DNA from: Halothermothrix sp.
GTDB lineage: Bacteria; Bacillota; Halanaerobiia; DY22613
Reading direction: 5' to 3'
Assembly: GCA_016841825.1 (NCBI GenBank)
Contig: JAENYK010000016.1
Coordinates: 1 to 64,000 of the forward strand
Length of the DNA: 64,000 bases
Position numbers and translations under genes: made by a program. A model generated the notes under the pieces. The model did no database searches, was not told the DNA's origin, and saw only the letters and a program-made list of their open reading frames with translations. Below, in pieces: positions 53,574-63,975 of the stretch; within the stretch, counting starts at the first letter, position 1, and the number at the start of each line of letters is the position of its first letter.

Positions 53574-53607
53574 AAAAAGGGCTATAGTCCACGACGAACT
53601 ATAGCCC
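53574..53607 (-). terminator. terminator T1 of the 39-aa peptide gene
   Basis: GGGCTATAGT and ACTATAGCCC form a perfect ten-base stem around nine bases, followed on the minus strand by five T. It begins 31 bases after the peptide stop. Confidence 0.88.
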
Positions 53608-53637
53608 TACTAATCTTCATATGTAGTATAGAAGTAA

Positions 53638-53757
53638 TTAACCTATACTCACCAGTAAGGAGTCGTCGCGAAGATATCCTAAAATTAGACAAACTACACC
53701 TATAAAACTAGCACCAAAATCAGAGATATAGCTAACCAATACCTTTTTCTTCATCAT
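53638..53757 (-). CDS. 39-aa hydrophobic peptide, strongly expressed
   Basis: A 39-residue peptide opening MMKKKVLVSYISDFG and closing GYLRDDSLLVSIG. A basic start, a hydrophobic stretch in about residues 14-29 with one Cys (23), and an Arg-Asp-Asp after it suggest a single membrane helix. AGGAGGT sits nine bases before the ATG. A perfect sigma-A promoter (53804-53832) and a perfect terminator (53574-53607) make this a complete, probably abundant monocistronic unit. It does not carry the Pro motifs of AgrD-type pheromones. It may be a signal peptide pheromone, a small membrane regulator or a toxin; no family is recognised. Confidence 0.7.
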   Translation of the reverse strand: MMKKKVLVSYISDFGASFIGVVCLILGYLRDDSLLVSIG

Positions 53758-53803
53758 CTTAACACGACCTCCTTTCTTAAAATAATAACATTAACCTACA
53801 GAA

Positions 53804-53832
53804 ATTATACAGGTAATTCATATTTTTGTCAA
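53804..53832 (-). promoter_or_regulatory. perfect consensus sigma-A promoter
   Basis: Minus-strand TTGACA (53832-53827), 17 bases, and TATAAT (53809-53804). Both hexamers and the spacer are exact consensus, which is rare for protein genes. It lies 47 bases upstream of the 39-aa peptide start. Confidence 0.8.
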
Positions 53833-53860
53833 GAAAAAATCATCAAAAAATTAAATTAAT

Positions 53861-53882
53861 AAAAGACTAATTTGATCAGTCT
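53861..53882 (-). terminator. terminator of the pyruvate-kinase-domain gene
   Basis: AGACT and AGTCT form a short five-base stem followed by TTTT on the minus strand, just after the stop at 53889. It is weak but well placed, and it separates this gene from the peptide promoter. Confidence 0.5.
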
Positions 53883-53888
53883 ACAGGC

Positions 53889-54458
53889 TTACCTTCTAGG
53901 CTTACAGATTAATTCTTTAATTTGAGTTTTAAAGATAGCAGATGAATGTTCTGGCTGAATAATAATTGCGGTATCTGCACCCCTCCCTGTCCCACCAATG
54001 GCAATTACTTCTTCTCCATATTCGATGAGACCAGCATCCAGAGCCATCACTGCTATCTCAAATCCAACTTTAACCCCCTGACCTAACATTCGTAAACTCA
54101 TTGCAACAATCTCAGCAGGATAAAGACCTCCAAATTGATATCGGAGAGCTCTATCAACTCCTGCCAAAAGATGAGTTGTTGTCAGTACTTTAACCCCTAA
54201 TTTTTGTAGTCGCTCTCTCATTTCTGGACCCATTTCATCTTCCCCAGGATTTTTAAACCCCACTTGATGAGTAACACAGACAATGTTCATCTGAGATCGA
54301 TCAATCGAATTACTTGTACAATAATTTACAAGATCAAGAACTGTTTGCCCAGTATTTGATGCCACTACAATATCTGACAGTTGAAGTTCCTCTGCACGCT
54401 GAAGTGCGAAAATTATCGTCTTTTCAGTGTTTTCTGATCCTTTATTGTCCCAGTACAT
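53889..54458 (-). CDS. stand-alone pyruvate kinase alpha/beta-domain protein
   Basis: A 189-residue protein that corresponds to the C-terminal alpha/beta domain of pyruvate kinase without the catalytic barrel. Typical segments are SDIVVASNTGQTVLDLV, NIVCVTHQVGF and VIAIGGTGRGADTAIIIQP. Stand-alone copies occur in Clostridia and archaea; the role is unknown and may be ligand sensing. AGGAGGT lies six bases before ATG 54458. It follows the small HTH gene by 71 bases, perhaps in one operon. Confidence 0.85.
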   Translation of the reverse strand: MYWDNKGSENTEKTIIFALQRAEELQLSDIVVASNTGQTVLDLVNYCTSNSIDRSQMNIVCVTHQVGFKNPGEDEMGPEMRERLQKLGVKVLTTTHLLAGVDRALRYQFGGLYPAEIVAMSLRMLGQGVKVGFEIAVMALDAGLIEYGEEVIAIGGTGRGADTAIIIQPEHSSAIFKTQIKELICKPRR

Positions 54459-54529
54459 AATATAACCTCCTAATCGCTTTTTCTTATCTATCTATTTTCG
54501 CGATAAGGGGTCAATCTTCCTTTACAAAA

Positions 54530-54754
54530 CTATTCCAATTCATTATCTTCTTCTAAAGTAACAGCAGCCGGAATTATATCCTGGGCCATTAAATAATCAT
54601 CAATAGCTTGTTTATGGAATCTCCATTGGCCACCAATCTTTTTAGCTGGTAGTTGACCTTGCCGCAGTAAATTATAAATAGTTTGTTTATTTACTCGCAG
54701 ATACTCAGCCACCTCTTCTACTAACAAAATTTCTGGATAATTGTCTGTTCTCAT
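54530..54754 (-). CDS. excisionase-family (MerR-like) HTH protein
   Basis: A 74-residue DNA-binding protein with the HTH_17 core LLVEEVAEYLRVNKQTIYNL and the wing KIGGQWRFHKQAIDDYL. Such proteins bind short sites and serve as excisionases or small regulators. There is no integrase or phage gene in the window, so a regulator of the neighbouring genes is more likely. GGAGGA sits seven bases before ATG 54754. Confidence 0.85.
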   Translation of the reverse strand: MRTDNYPEILLVEEVAEYLRVNKQTIYNLLRQGQLPAKKIGGQWRFHKQAIDDYLMAQDIIPAAVTLEEDNELE

Positions 54755-55042
54755 CTATACATCCTCCTCCCACATTTTATCTAATACTATGAGACAATTT
54801 TTTTCATTAAATCTTTTACTCTTATGTACTAGGTAGCCCAGAGGGTTAAATTTGGGAAACTTATTTATCTCTTAGTAGAGAATCACCTCATTTTTCCAGA
54901 CTTACTAACTCATAATATTTGCCATTACTAATCCTAGCTTATTTTTATGTTACTTTGTAGTCATTTAGAGTATATTATAGGTATGGTTTTCTTCATATAG
55001 AGAGTATACCCTATTTTTAACAAACTTGCACCCCATTTTTAT
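54755..55042. other. intergenic region upstream of the HTH gene
   Basis: A 288-base gap holding the promoter side of the HTH gene and the 3' side of the response regulator gene. A TATAAT hexamer occurs on the minus strand near 54975 without a good -35. No gene is seen. Confidence 0.35.
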
Positions 55043-55693
55043 TTATACTTGTATAATTCCTCTGCGGATTGCATATTTTACCAAGTCAATTCGATCATGC
55101 ATATCCAGTTTGTCCATTATATTATATCGATGTGACTCAACTGTTTTCACACTGACGTTGAGTAAATCTGCAATTTCCTGATTCTTATAGCCTTCTGCAA
55201 TTAACTTTAACACTTCTAACTCCCTTGTTGTCAATCCATCCCATTCATCAACAACTTCTGCCGATACATTTTCTATATAATGGTTAATTATAAATTTCGA
55301 TATAGTAGAATCTAGATAATATCCACCTTTGCTGACAGATTCTAAAGCCAATAAAACTTCTCTGGCAGGTGCTGTCTTAATCAAATATCCATGAACTCCT
55401 GCTTTGAGTAACGCGGAAACATAAGATTCATTATTGTGTAAGGTCAAAACTACCACCTTCATCTCAGACAAATGGTTTTTCAGTCTCTCAATTACCTGAA
55501 ATCCAGTAAAAATCGGCATACTGATGTCTAACAATAAGATATCCGGGTGTACCTCCTGAACCTTATTTATAGTCTCTTGACCATCACTGGCCTCTCCAAT
55601 CACACTAAAATTCTCATGCTCATTGATAATCTTTTTTAGACCATCTCTCAATACTGCATGATCATCTGCAATAAACACTGTTGCAATTGTCAT
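55043..55693 (-). CDS. NarL/LuxR-type response regulator
   Basis: A 216-residue two-domain regulator. The receiver domain has the phosphate-accepting Asp56 in LLLDISMP, the acidic pair ADD at 9-11 and Lys in LIKTAPA (about 105). A LuxR-type HTH follows at about 150-210 (LTTRELEVLKLIAEGY, then NVSVKTVESHRYNI). It is the partner of the overlapping histidine kinase (ATGA overlap). The target genes are unknown. Confidence 0.93.
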   Translation of the reverse strand: MTIATVFIADDHAVLRDGLKKIINEHENFSVIGEASDGQETINKVQEVHPDILLLDISMPIFTGFQVIERLKNHLSEMKVVVLTLHNNESYVSALLKAGVHGYLIKTAPAREVLLALESVSKGGYYLDSTISKFIINHYIENVSAEVVDEWDGLTTRELEVLKLIAEGYKNQEIADLLNVSVKTVESHRYNIMDKLDMHDRIDLVKYAIRRGIIQV

Positions 55694-56340
55694 CTTTCAT
55701 CATCACCTTTGTAGGGTATAATAATCTTCAAAACAGTTCCCCCTCCTAATTGAGACTTAATTTGTACATCGCTCTGAATAGATACAGCACGTTCATTAAT
55801 TAGTTTGATACCTAGCCCGACAGCTTCATTATCTGGTTGAAACCCCCTACCATCATCTATTAAAGTAATTATAAGATTACCCTGCTCCTTTTCAAAATTC
55901 AAAGTTACATGATTTGCCTGAGCATGACGAATGATATTATTTACACCTTCTTGTATAATTCGAAAAATTTGACCAGATTCAAAACGTGATAAATTCACAG
56001 GGTATGGGTATTTTTTTAATTCAAAGTTGATATTCTGCAAACTAAATTGTCTACTGACCCAAACATTGATTCCTTCCTGTAAACCTAATTGATCAATTAA
56101 AACCGGCTTAATACCATAAATTATTCTCTGAAGATCGGCAATAACCTCCCTCAGATAATCTCCAAGGGTGGCTAATTCTTTTCTCAATTCTTCTTCTTTA
56201 TGAACACCGTGTAGCTCTTCAATCTTCCAGAGCATGGTCACCAACTGTTGGCTGATACCATCATGCAAATCTTTAGCCAGTTCTTCGTATTTCTCCTCAA
56301 TAGATAAAAATGTATTCATTATTTTCTTTTCAGCCACCAT
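55690..56340 (-). CDS. minimal soluble histidine kinase (HisKA_3)
   Basis: A 216-residue kinase with no membrane helix and no sensory domain. The phosphorylated His is residue 26 in LAKDLHDGISQQ, and the ATPase domain shows EGVNNIIRHA (N box, about 130), DDGRGF (G1) and GLGIKLINERA (G2). It lacks everything normally upstream of the HisKA_3 domain, unlike DegS, which has a PAS-like N-terminus. It may sense through a partner protein or cytoplasmic conditions. ATG 56340 has GGGGAG upstream. It is cotranscribed with its response regulator. Confidence 0.88.
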   Translation of the reverse strand: MVAEKKIMNTFLSIEEKYEELAKDLHDGISQQLVTMLWKIEELHGVHKEEELRKELATLGDYLREVIADLQRIIYGIKPVLIDQLGLQEGINVWVSRQFSLQNINFELKKYPYPVNLSRFESGQIFRIIQEGVNNIIRHAQANHVTLNFEKEQGNLIITLIDDGRGFQPDNEAVGLGIKLINERAVSIQSDVQIKSQLGGGTVLKIIIPYKGDDER

Positions 56341-56474
56341 TCCCACCCGCTCCCCAATGTTTATATATTTTCCTATAATGATATATTAGGTATATTTTTG
56401 AAAATTCCTTTTAAAAATTCATTTATTTTGTGATATATTGCAGAAAAATTTTTTTCCTACCTATTTTCTGGAAT

Positions 56475-56505
56475 AAAAAAAAGTATCAGTTGAAAAACTG
56501 ATACT
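56475..56505 (-). terminator. terminator of lepB
   Basis: AGTATCAGTT and AACTGATACT form a perfect ten-base stem around four bases, followed by eight T on the minus strand. It ends the lepB unit. Confidence 0.9.
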
Positions 56506-56538
56506 CGAATTTCTAAATTGAGGATGAAATTATAATAT

Positions 56539-57081
56539 TTAGTCGGAATATTCGGGAGATTTAAGAATTCTTATTCTGTTTAAAGGCCAATATATCCAAA
56601 AAGCTTTGCCTGAAATACTTTTATAAGTAACAAAACCAACCTGGCTCGGACTCCTACTATCGGTACTATGGTTTCGGTTATCTCCCATGACAAATACATG
56701 GTCTTCTGGAACTTCATACCGTCCTAAACCATAAGCAGCTTTCTCATAAATATAGTCTTCATCTAAAATCATTCCATTTATGTATACACCACTTTTATCA
56801 ACTATCACAATGTCACCGGGAAGACCAATGACACGCTTAATATATTTAGTCCTGGGTTCACCTTTGGGGGCAAATACAATAACATCTCCCCGATGTGGTT
56901 CCTGAAACCGATAGATAAATTTATTGACGAAAAGCCTTTCGCCATCGTGCAAGCTTGGATCCATTGAATGGCCTTCAACTACAAATGACTGAACAACAAA
57001 AGTTATAATAAAAAATGCTAGAATACCTGCAATAACAATGGATTCAAAAAATTCCCTAATTTGTGTCTTTTGAATTTGCAT
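56539..57081 (-). CDS. lepB: signal peptidase I
   Basis: A 180-residue type I signal peptidase with one N-terminal helix (about 14-32). The catalytic Ser39 lies in EGHSMDP, and the general-base Lys82 in YIKRVIGLPGD. The final box GDNRNHSTDSR is present. It removes signal peptides at the outer face of the membrane, and so serves the SecDF-exported proteins encoded nearby. Length matches the compact Firmicute form. It lies 32 bases downstream of yajC. Confidence 0.95.
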   Translation of the reverse strand: MQIQKTQIREFFESIVIAGILAFFIITFVVQSFVVEGHSMDPSLHDGERLFVNKFIYRFQEPHRGDVIVFAPKGEPRTKYIKRVIGLPGDIVIVDKSGVYINGMILDEDYIYEKAAYGLGRYEVPEDHVFVMGDNRNHSTDSRSPSQVGFVTYKSISGKAFWIYWPLNRIRILKSPEYSD

Positions 57082-57113
57082 TAAGCTGTCCTCCCCAATA
57101 ATTTAAAAATAGC

Positions 57114-57416
57114 CTAGTTCGATGCTTCTTTCTCTTTCTCTTCCTCTTCTTCCTCATGTTTAGGGTCTTTTTGTAAGATACCGGATTTGATTAGCTCAAT
57201 CTCTACCCCGGTAGCAATTCTTAACTTAATCTCTTGATCCTTAACTTTAGTAATCACACCTTTAATTCCACCTCTAGTGATTATATAATCACCAACTGTA
57301 AGTTCCTTTAACATTCCTTCATACTGCTGTTGCTGCTTCTTTTGTGGTCTTATCAACATAAAATAAAAGACAACGAAGATGGCTAGCAATGGCCATAGTG
57401 AAGCTAATCCTTGCAT
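57114..57416 (-). CDS. yajC: preprotein translocase subunit YajC
   Basis: A 100-residue YajC with one N-terminal helix (about 5-22, WPLLAIFVVFYFMLIRPQ), a compact cytoplasmic domain with YIITRGGIKGVI, and a very acidic, Glu-rich tail. It associates with SecDF. It lies between tgt and lepB, the usual tgt-yajC order. Confidence 0.95.
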   Translation of the reverse strand: MQGLASLWPLLAIFVVFYFMLIRPQKKQQQQYEGMLKELTVGDYIITRGGIKGVITKVKDQEIKLRIATGVEIELIKSGILQKDPKHEEEEEEKEKEASN

Positions 57417-57479
57417 AATTGTTTTCCTCCTAACATTTGTTCTAGTATATTTGTATTCTACACACCAACAATAATTCCT

Positions 57480-59634
<2,155 letters not shown>

Positions 59635-59727
59635 ACCGATTCCTCCAGACATCTTTGTTATTTTCTATTCTCTCTAATTTTGCTAAAAGTATACCTAATT
59701 ATAATTTTCTATGCTCAGTCTATACCA

Positions 59728-59940
59728 TTATCGAAAAATCCGAAAAAGTAATGATAAAATTAAACTAATCAGCAAGGACGTAGTAATTGGAATAAACAGA
59801 GTAAACCCTTCTTTTTTGATATAAATATCTCCGGGTAACCTCCCCAACCAGGAAATCTTACCATTCAAAAGAAAAACAACCCCAATAATAATCAGAAAAA
59901 TACCGAGACCAATAAAAATTCTTCCCAGATCATTGAACAT
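59728..59940 (-). CDS. DUF2905 small membrane protein
   Basis: A 70-residue protein with two membrane helices (about 5-25 and 45-65). Between them lies the family segment LPGDIYIKKEGFTLFIPI. Members sit after ruvB in many Clostridia, as here. The role is unknown. I use ATG 59940, as GGAGGA abuts the earlier ATG at 59949, and the start then lies just past the ruvB stop. Confidence 0.82.
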   Translation of the reverse strand: MFNDLGRIFIGLGIFLIIIGVVFLLNGKISWLGRLPGDIYIKKEGFTLFIPITTSLLISLILSLLFRIFR

Positions 59941-59945
59941 ATTAA

Positions 59946-61007
59946 TCATTCCTCCTCGTTTGACTCTTCAAAAAGGCTGATTTCTTTAGATAAATCATTC
60001 TCTTCAGTGGGACAACCTATTCCCAGATGTTGATATGCCAGAGCAGTAGCTACTCTTCCACGGGGAGTCCGCTTCAAAAAACCAATCTGTAACAGATATG
60101 GTTCATACACATCTTCAAGCGTATCAGTCTCTTCACTAATGGCAGCAGCCAGGGTGCTGAGTCCTACTGGAGAACCATGAAATTTGGTGATTAAAGTCAA
60201 TAATAAACGTCGATCGGTTTTATCTAATCCCAATGGATCAACCTCTAAGAGTGCCAGAGCATCCTGGGCCACATCTCTGGTAATAACTCCATCGGCCTTT
60301 ATCTGGGCAAAATCTCGAACTCTCTTCAAAAGTCGATTAGCAATCCGGGGTGTCCCTCTGGAACGTCTGGCAATCTCTAATGCACCTTCAGCTTCGATTT
60401 CAATTTTAAGTGCACGGGCTGCTCTACTAACTATGGTTTGCAAATCTTCCTCTTTATAAAACTCTAAACGACTAATAATGCCAAATCGATCCCGTAATGG
60501 TGAAGTCAACATTCCTGCTCTGGTTGTAGCTCCCACCAGAGTGAACGGAGGAATATCAAGACGAATACTGCGAGCACTGGGACCTTTCCCAATAATAATA
60601 TCCAGAGCATAATCCTCCATAGCAGGATATAAAATCTCCTCAACCATCCGATTTAAACGATGAATCTCATCAATAAACAGAACATCACCTTCATTAAGAT
60701 TAGTTAAAATCGCAGCAAGATCGCCAGGTCTCTCAATAGCCGGACCAGAGGTTACTTTTATGCTAACTCCCATCTCATTGGCGACAATATTGGCTAGAGT
60801 AGTTTTACCGAGACCTGGAGGGCCATATAACAACACATGATCCAAAGCCTCATTGCGAATTCTGGCAGCTTCAATAAATATCTTAAGATTCCGGGTTACC
60901 CCTTCCTGCCCAATGTATCCTTCCAAAGTTCTGGGTCTGAGACTGAGATCCAGATCAACATCTTCATTTTTTAATTCTGGTGAGATTATCCGTTCCTCAT
61001 CCCTCAT
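59946..61007 (-). CDS. ruvB: Holliday junction helicase motor RuvB
   Basis: A 353-residue AAA+ motor. Walker [12 protein letters not shown] (about 60), Walker [11 protein letters not shown] (about 108), the sensor/arginine-finger region [13 protein letters not shown]...RDRFG (about 160), and a C-terminal winged helix with [11 protein letters not shown] are all clear. It drives branch migration on RuvA. The ATG overlaps the ruvA stop (TAATG), showing coupling. Confidence 0.96.
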   Translation of the reverse strand: MRDEERIISPELKNEDVDLDLSLRPRTLEGYIGQEGVTRNLKIFIEAARIRNEALDHVLLYGPPGLGKTTLANIVANEMGVSIKVTSGPAIERPGDLAAILTNLNEGDVLFIDEIHRLNRMVEEILYPAMEDYALDIIIGKGPSARSIRLDIPPFTLVGATTRAGMLTSPLRDRFGIISRLEFYKEEDLQTIVSRAARALKIEIEAEGALEIARRSRGTPRIANRLLKRVRDFAQIKADGVITRDVAQDALALLEVDPLGLDKTDRRLLLTLITKFHGSPVGLSTLAAAISEETDTLEDVYEPYLLQIGFLKRTPRGRVATALAYQHLGIGCPTEENDLSKEISLFEESNEEE

Positions 61008-61612
61008 TAGCTTTTACCTCTTCCCTGCGTTCTAAGTGCCTCCCGGATAATGACCTGTACATCGTCTTTTTCCTGAACATGTTCAATAGCCGCATAAGCT
61101 TCTGAACGACTGAAACCCAGAGTCTCTAAAGCTTCTCTCGCCTCTTCAACCGCAGGAGTTCCTAAAGATGTTTGTTCTTTAACAATCTGATTATCTTCGT
61201 CAATTATCCGTAAATCTATCTTATTCTTCAACTCTAATATCAATCTTTTGGCAGTCTTTTCGCCAATACCGGGAATCTTCTTCAGTGTAGCCACATCTTC
61301 ATAGACGATAGCTTTCTTCAATTCAGAAGTTTGTAGAGCAGAGACCATCCCTGTAGCCACTTTAGGACCAATTCCGGAAACCGTAATCAACTGTTTAAAA
61401 AGATCCAACTCTCCTACAGTTAAAAAGCCATAAAGGGTGATAGCATCTTCCCGGACAACTGTGTGAATGTAAAAGGTTACATCTTCTCCCCTGGGGGGTA
61501 AATGGTTGAAAACGGTTGAAGGGACATAAACCTGATACCCAACCCCATGTACATTAACCAGCAAATAATCATTATTCTCCAATAATAGCTTACCCTCAAG
61601 ATAGCCAATCAT
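61007..61612 (-). CDS. ruvA: Holliday junction-binding RuvA
   Basis: A 201-residue RuvA with an OB-fold start ([10 protein letters not shown]), two helix-hairpin-helix motifs with [16 protein letters not shown] and [16 protein letters not shown], and a C-terminal domain III for RuvB contact. It binds four-way junctions as a tetramer. It is one base after ruvC and overlaps ruvB. Confidence 0.96.
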   Translation of the reverse strand: MIGYLEGKLLLENNDYLLVNVHGVGYQVYVPSTVFNHLPPRGEDVTFYIHTVVREDAITLYGFLTVGELDLFKQLITVSGIGPKVATGMVSALQTSELKKAIVYEDVATLKKIPGIGEKTAKRLILELKNKIDLRIIDEDNQIVKEQTSLGTPAVEEAREALETLGFSRSEAYAAIEHVQEKDDVQVIIREALRTQGRGKS

Positions 61613-61613
61613 A

Positions 61614-62108
61614 TTAATACCCTCCCAACTGATTGATCATCTTCACACTATGCCCATGACAAATCGCTACAGCCAGGGCATCGGCAGCATCAGCCTTACC
61701 TGGAAGTTCTGACAAGTTTAACAATACTTTAACCATCTGTCTGACTTGATTTTTGGCTGCCCTACCATAGCCAACAACCCCCTGTTTGACCTGCAAGGGG
61801 GTATATTCAAAAACAGATATACCGGCATTAGCTCCTGTCAAAAGAGCCACACCTCTGGCTTGTCCTACCTGAATTGCTGTGTTAACATTTTTGTTAAAAA
61901 AAAGTTCCTCTACAGCCATAACCTCGGGATGATGGGTTTCAATCAACTCCATCAGACTATCATAAATCTTTTTCAGACGATCTGAAGGTTGAAACTCAGG
62001 TGGAGTTGTAATCACCCCATATGTTATCGGTTTAAATGAGTTTCCTATCTTATGTATGATCCCATAACCCAGGGTCGCATATCCCGGATCAATACCTAAT
62101 ATTATCAT
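61614..62108 (-). CDS. ruvC: Holliday junction resolvase RuvC
   Basis: A 164-residue RuvC nuclease. The four acidic catalytic residues are seen in LGIDPGYATLGYG (Asp7), VEELFFNKN (Glu about 67) and KADAADALAVAICH (two Asp, about 140). It cuts junctions after branch migration. It is the first gene of ruvCAB here. Confidence 0.95.
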   Translation of the reverse strand: MIILGIDPGYATLGYGIIHKIGNSFKPITYGVITTPPEFQPSDRLKKIYDSLMELIETHHPEVMAVEELFFNKNVNTAIQVGQARGVALLTGANAGISVFEYTPLQVKQGVVGYGRAAKNQVRQMVKVLLNLSELPGKADAADALAVAICHGHSVKMINQLGGY

Positions 62109-62262
62109 GAATACACCTCCTCTAATAGCATATCACGAACATCAGTTCCCGTCAAGAAGGTGCAATAAGCTCACTGATTGGTGATAAACAGAGACAAATT
62201 ACTATTCACCCAATGTTACAATTACTTCTCAGATATTTTCAAGAAATAATGGTTTACTCCTC

Positions 62263-62880
62263 CTAATCCCAATAAAAAGAAGCCAGACCATCAATAAAGG
62301 AGATCAAGTGGTCTTCCGAGTTGGAAACAATTCCCTGACGTAATTTTTCCTGTAGAGATACCGGGAATCCAGCGGTTGGAATATCGGTAATCTTAACTAG
62401 CTTTTCTTTCATCCCAGGCTCACCATAAAATATAGCAACAAATCCATCCTTTTCACCAACATAACGTTTTTTTAAGTCTTCAGGACAAAAATCATTAATC
62501 TTCATCTGTAAAACTAATTGTCCCCCACTCTCATCTTTTATCATCCATCCTGGGTATAAACCCAAAAATTCTTTTCGGGAAAGGTTTAACAAAGGTGAAC
62601 TTTGTTTTAACTCCTCAATTACCGTATGATTGCAATACGTGTAAACTCTTTCAAAAATTATTTTATTCCAGGTTCGATTCACACTTAACTCAACCTCAAT
62701 CTCTTCAGGGTTAGTCGGAGTCTGTGTTACAAGATTGATTGGCTTATTATCCTGCTGCTCTGATCCACCCTGATTAGGTTTAGTAATCTCAGGAGTTGGT
62801 TCTTCCCAGATTAAAATTGAATAGGTAATTCCTGCGGAGATGGCTACAAATAAAATGGCTAAAAGCAAATAACGTCTCAA
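62263..62880 (-). CDS. BofC-like exported protein
   Basis: A 205-residue protein with an N-terminal signal/anchor helix (about 4-20), a polar linker, and a C-terminal domain with PGWMIKDESGGQLVLQMKIND and DGFVAIFYGEPG that resembles BofC. In Bacillus BofC is a forespore protein that restrains the SpoIVB protease controlling sigma-K. The position between yebC and the ruv genes is the same as in Bacilli, supporting the call. It would hint at sporulation, though the Bacillus N-terminal domain is not clearly visible. TTG 62880 has GGAGGA about seven bases upstream. Confidence 0.6.
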   Translation of the reverse strand: MRRYLLLAILFVAISAGITYSILIWEEPTPEITKPNQGGSEQQDNKPINLVTQTPTNPEEIEVELSVNRTWNKIIFERVYTYCNHTVIEELKQSSPLLNLSRKEFLGLYPGWMIKDESGGQLVLQMKINDFCPEDLKKRYVGEKDGFVAIFYGEPGMKEKLVKITDIPTAGFPVSLQEKLRQGIVSNSEDHLISFIDGLASFYWD

Positions 62881-63068
62881 CCTAACTCCTCCTTTCAGTG
62901 ATTGAAGTCATCTTATGGAATATGATTCTTTCAGAAAATATAATTCCCATAAATAACTCCATTTATTCATCTGCAGGGTAAATTAAGTTGGACGTTACAT
63001 AATTATGATTTATAGCGCCGACAGTGCGCACCGCCTAGCTGCTCTTAGCAGAACTAAATTCGATTAAA

Positions 63069-63824
63069 TTAATCCTCTAACTGTTCCATTATATTTTCCG
63101 GAATGTCAAAGTTAGCATACACTGCCTGCACATCATCGTGATCTTCCAGGAGATCCATCAATTTAAGAACTTTTTTTGCTGTATCTACATCATCAATAAT
63201 CATAGTATTTTGTGGAATCATAGAGATCTCGGCATCAGTAATCTCGAAGTTATCTAACAAACCCTCCCGAACTTCCATCAAATCAGTGGGATCGGTATAA
63301 ATAGTAGCAATACTATCCTCAACCTCTACATCTTCTGCTCCAGCTTCTAAAACAGCTATCATCAATTCATCCTCATTAAAAGGATCTTCTGTTCCATCAA
63401 TGATAATTTGACCTTTTCGTTCAAACATCCAGGCCACACAACCGCTTTCACCTAAGTTACCTCCATGTTTAGAGAAAAGATGTCGAATCTCCGCTGCAGT
63501 TCGATTGCGGTTATCTGACATTAATTCCACATACATAGCTACACCAGCTGGACCGTAACCTTCATAGTTAAACTCTTCATAAGAAACACCTTCAAGCTCT
63601 CCGGTACCTTTTTTAATAGCCCGCTCTACATTATCACTAGGCATGTTAACTTCGCGAGCTTTTATAATTAGCATTCTCAACTCTGCATTAGCGTCAGGGT
63701 CACCACCATGATGACGGGCAGATGCAGTAATCTTCTTGCTAATCTTTGAGAAAACTTTACCTTTTTTTGCATCTTCTCTTGCTTTTTTATGTTTGATATT
63801 GGCCCATTTTGAATGACCAGCCAT
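63069..63824 (-). CDS. yebC: YebC/PmpR family translation/transcription factor
   Basis: A 251-residue YebC protein. The start MAGHSKWANIKHKK, the ITASARHHGGDP segment and the GYGPAGVAMYVE domain are characteristic. Family members were described as transcription regulators and more recently as factors that help ribosomes through polyproline stretches. ATG 63824 has GGGAGGAG nine bases upstream; the longer frame adds seven residues that include the site. It is the first gene of the yebC-bofC-ruv series. Confidence 0.95.
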   Translation of the reverse strand: MAGHSKWANIKHKKAREDAKKGKVFSKISKKITASARHHGGDPDANAELRMLIIKAREVNMPSDNVERAIKKGTGELEGVSYEEFNYEGYGPAGVAMYVELMSDNRNRTAAEIRHLFSKHGGNLGESGCVAWMFERKGQIIIDGTEDPFNEDELMIAVLEAGAEDVEVEDSIATIYTDPTDLMEVREGLLDNFEITDAEISMIPQNTMIIDDVDTAKKVLKLMDLLEDHDDVQAVYANFDIPENIMEQLED

Positions 63825-63975
63825 AAATCTTCTCCTCCCTTCCAAAATATCCTCTTGATTTCAAATGCTCCACACTTTATAAACCTAAATAATTGTACCA
63901 TATTTCCGCTACTAATTCAATATGGTATAAAGTGTTGTGACCTTTTCTTCTCTCTCCGAAGGTATATTCAAAAAC

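Larger units (their letters stand above)
52958..53637. other. gene-poor region with several terminators and tiny ORFs
   Basis: About 680 bases with no gene of ordinary size. It holds four Rho-independent-type hairpins, all oriented for the minus strand (53039, 53229, 53479 and 53574), a 14-base perfect palindrome (53114-53127) and at least one tiny ORF behind a ribosome site (53327-53377). A second good ribosome site, AGGAGGTAAG (minus, about 53467), is followed only by ATG-TTC-stop. This looks like a decayed or very compact array of small-peptide or small-RNA units. Confidence 0.5.

Noticed and set aside
54530-54754. Excisionase-type gene as a sign of a prophage
   Set aside because: No integrase, attachment repeat, capsid or lysis gene occurs nearby; HTH proteins of this type are common regulators.
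62990-63055. GC-rich stretch with small palindromes (GTGCGCAC, TTCTGCT...AGCAG) as a tRNA or riboswitch
   Set aside because: No cloverleaf, CCA end or known aptamer core can be drawn; it is likely part of the yebC 3' region.
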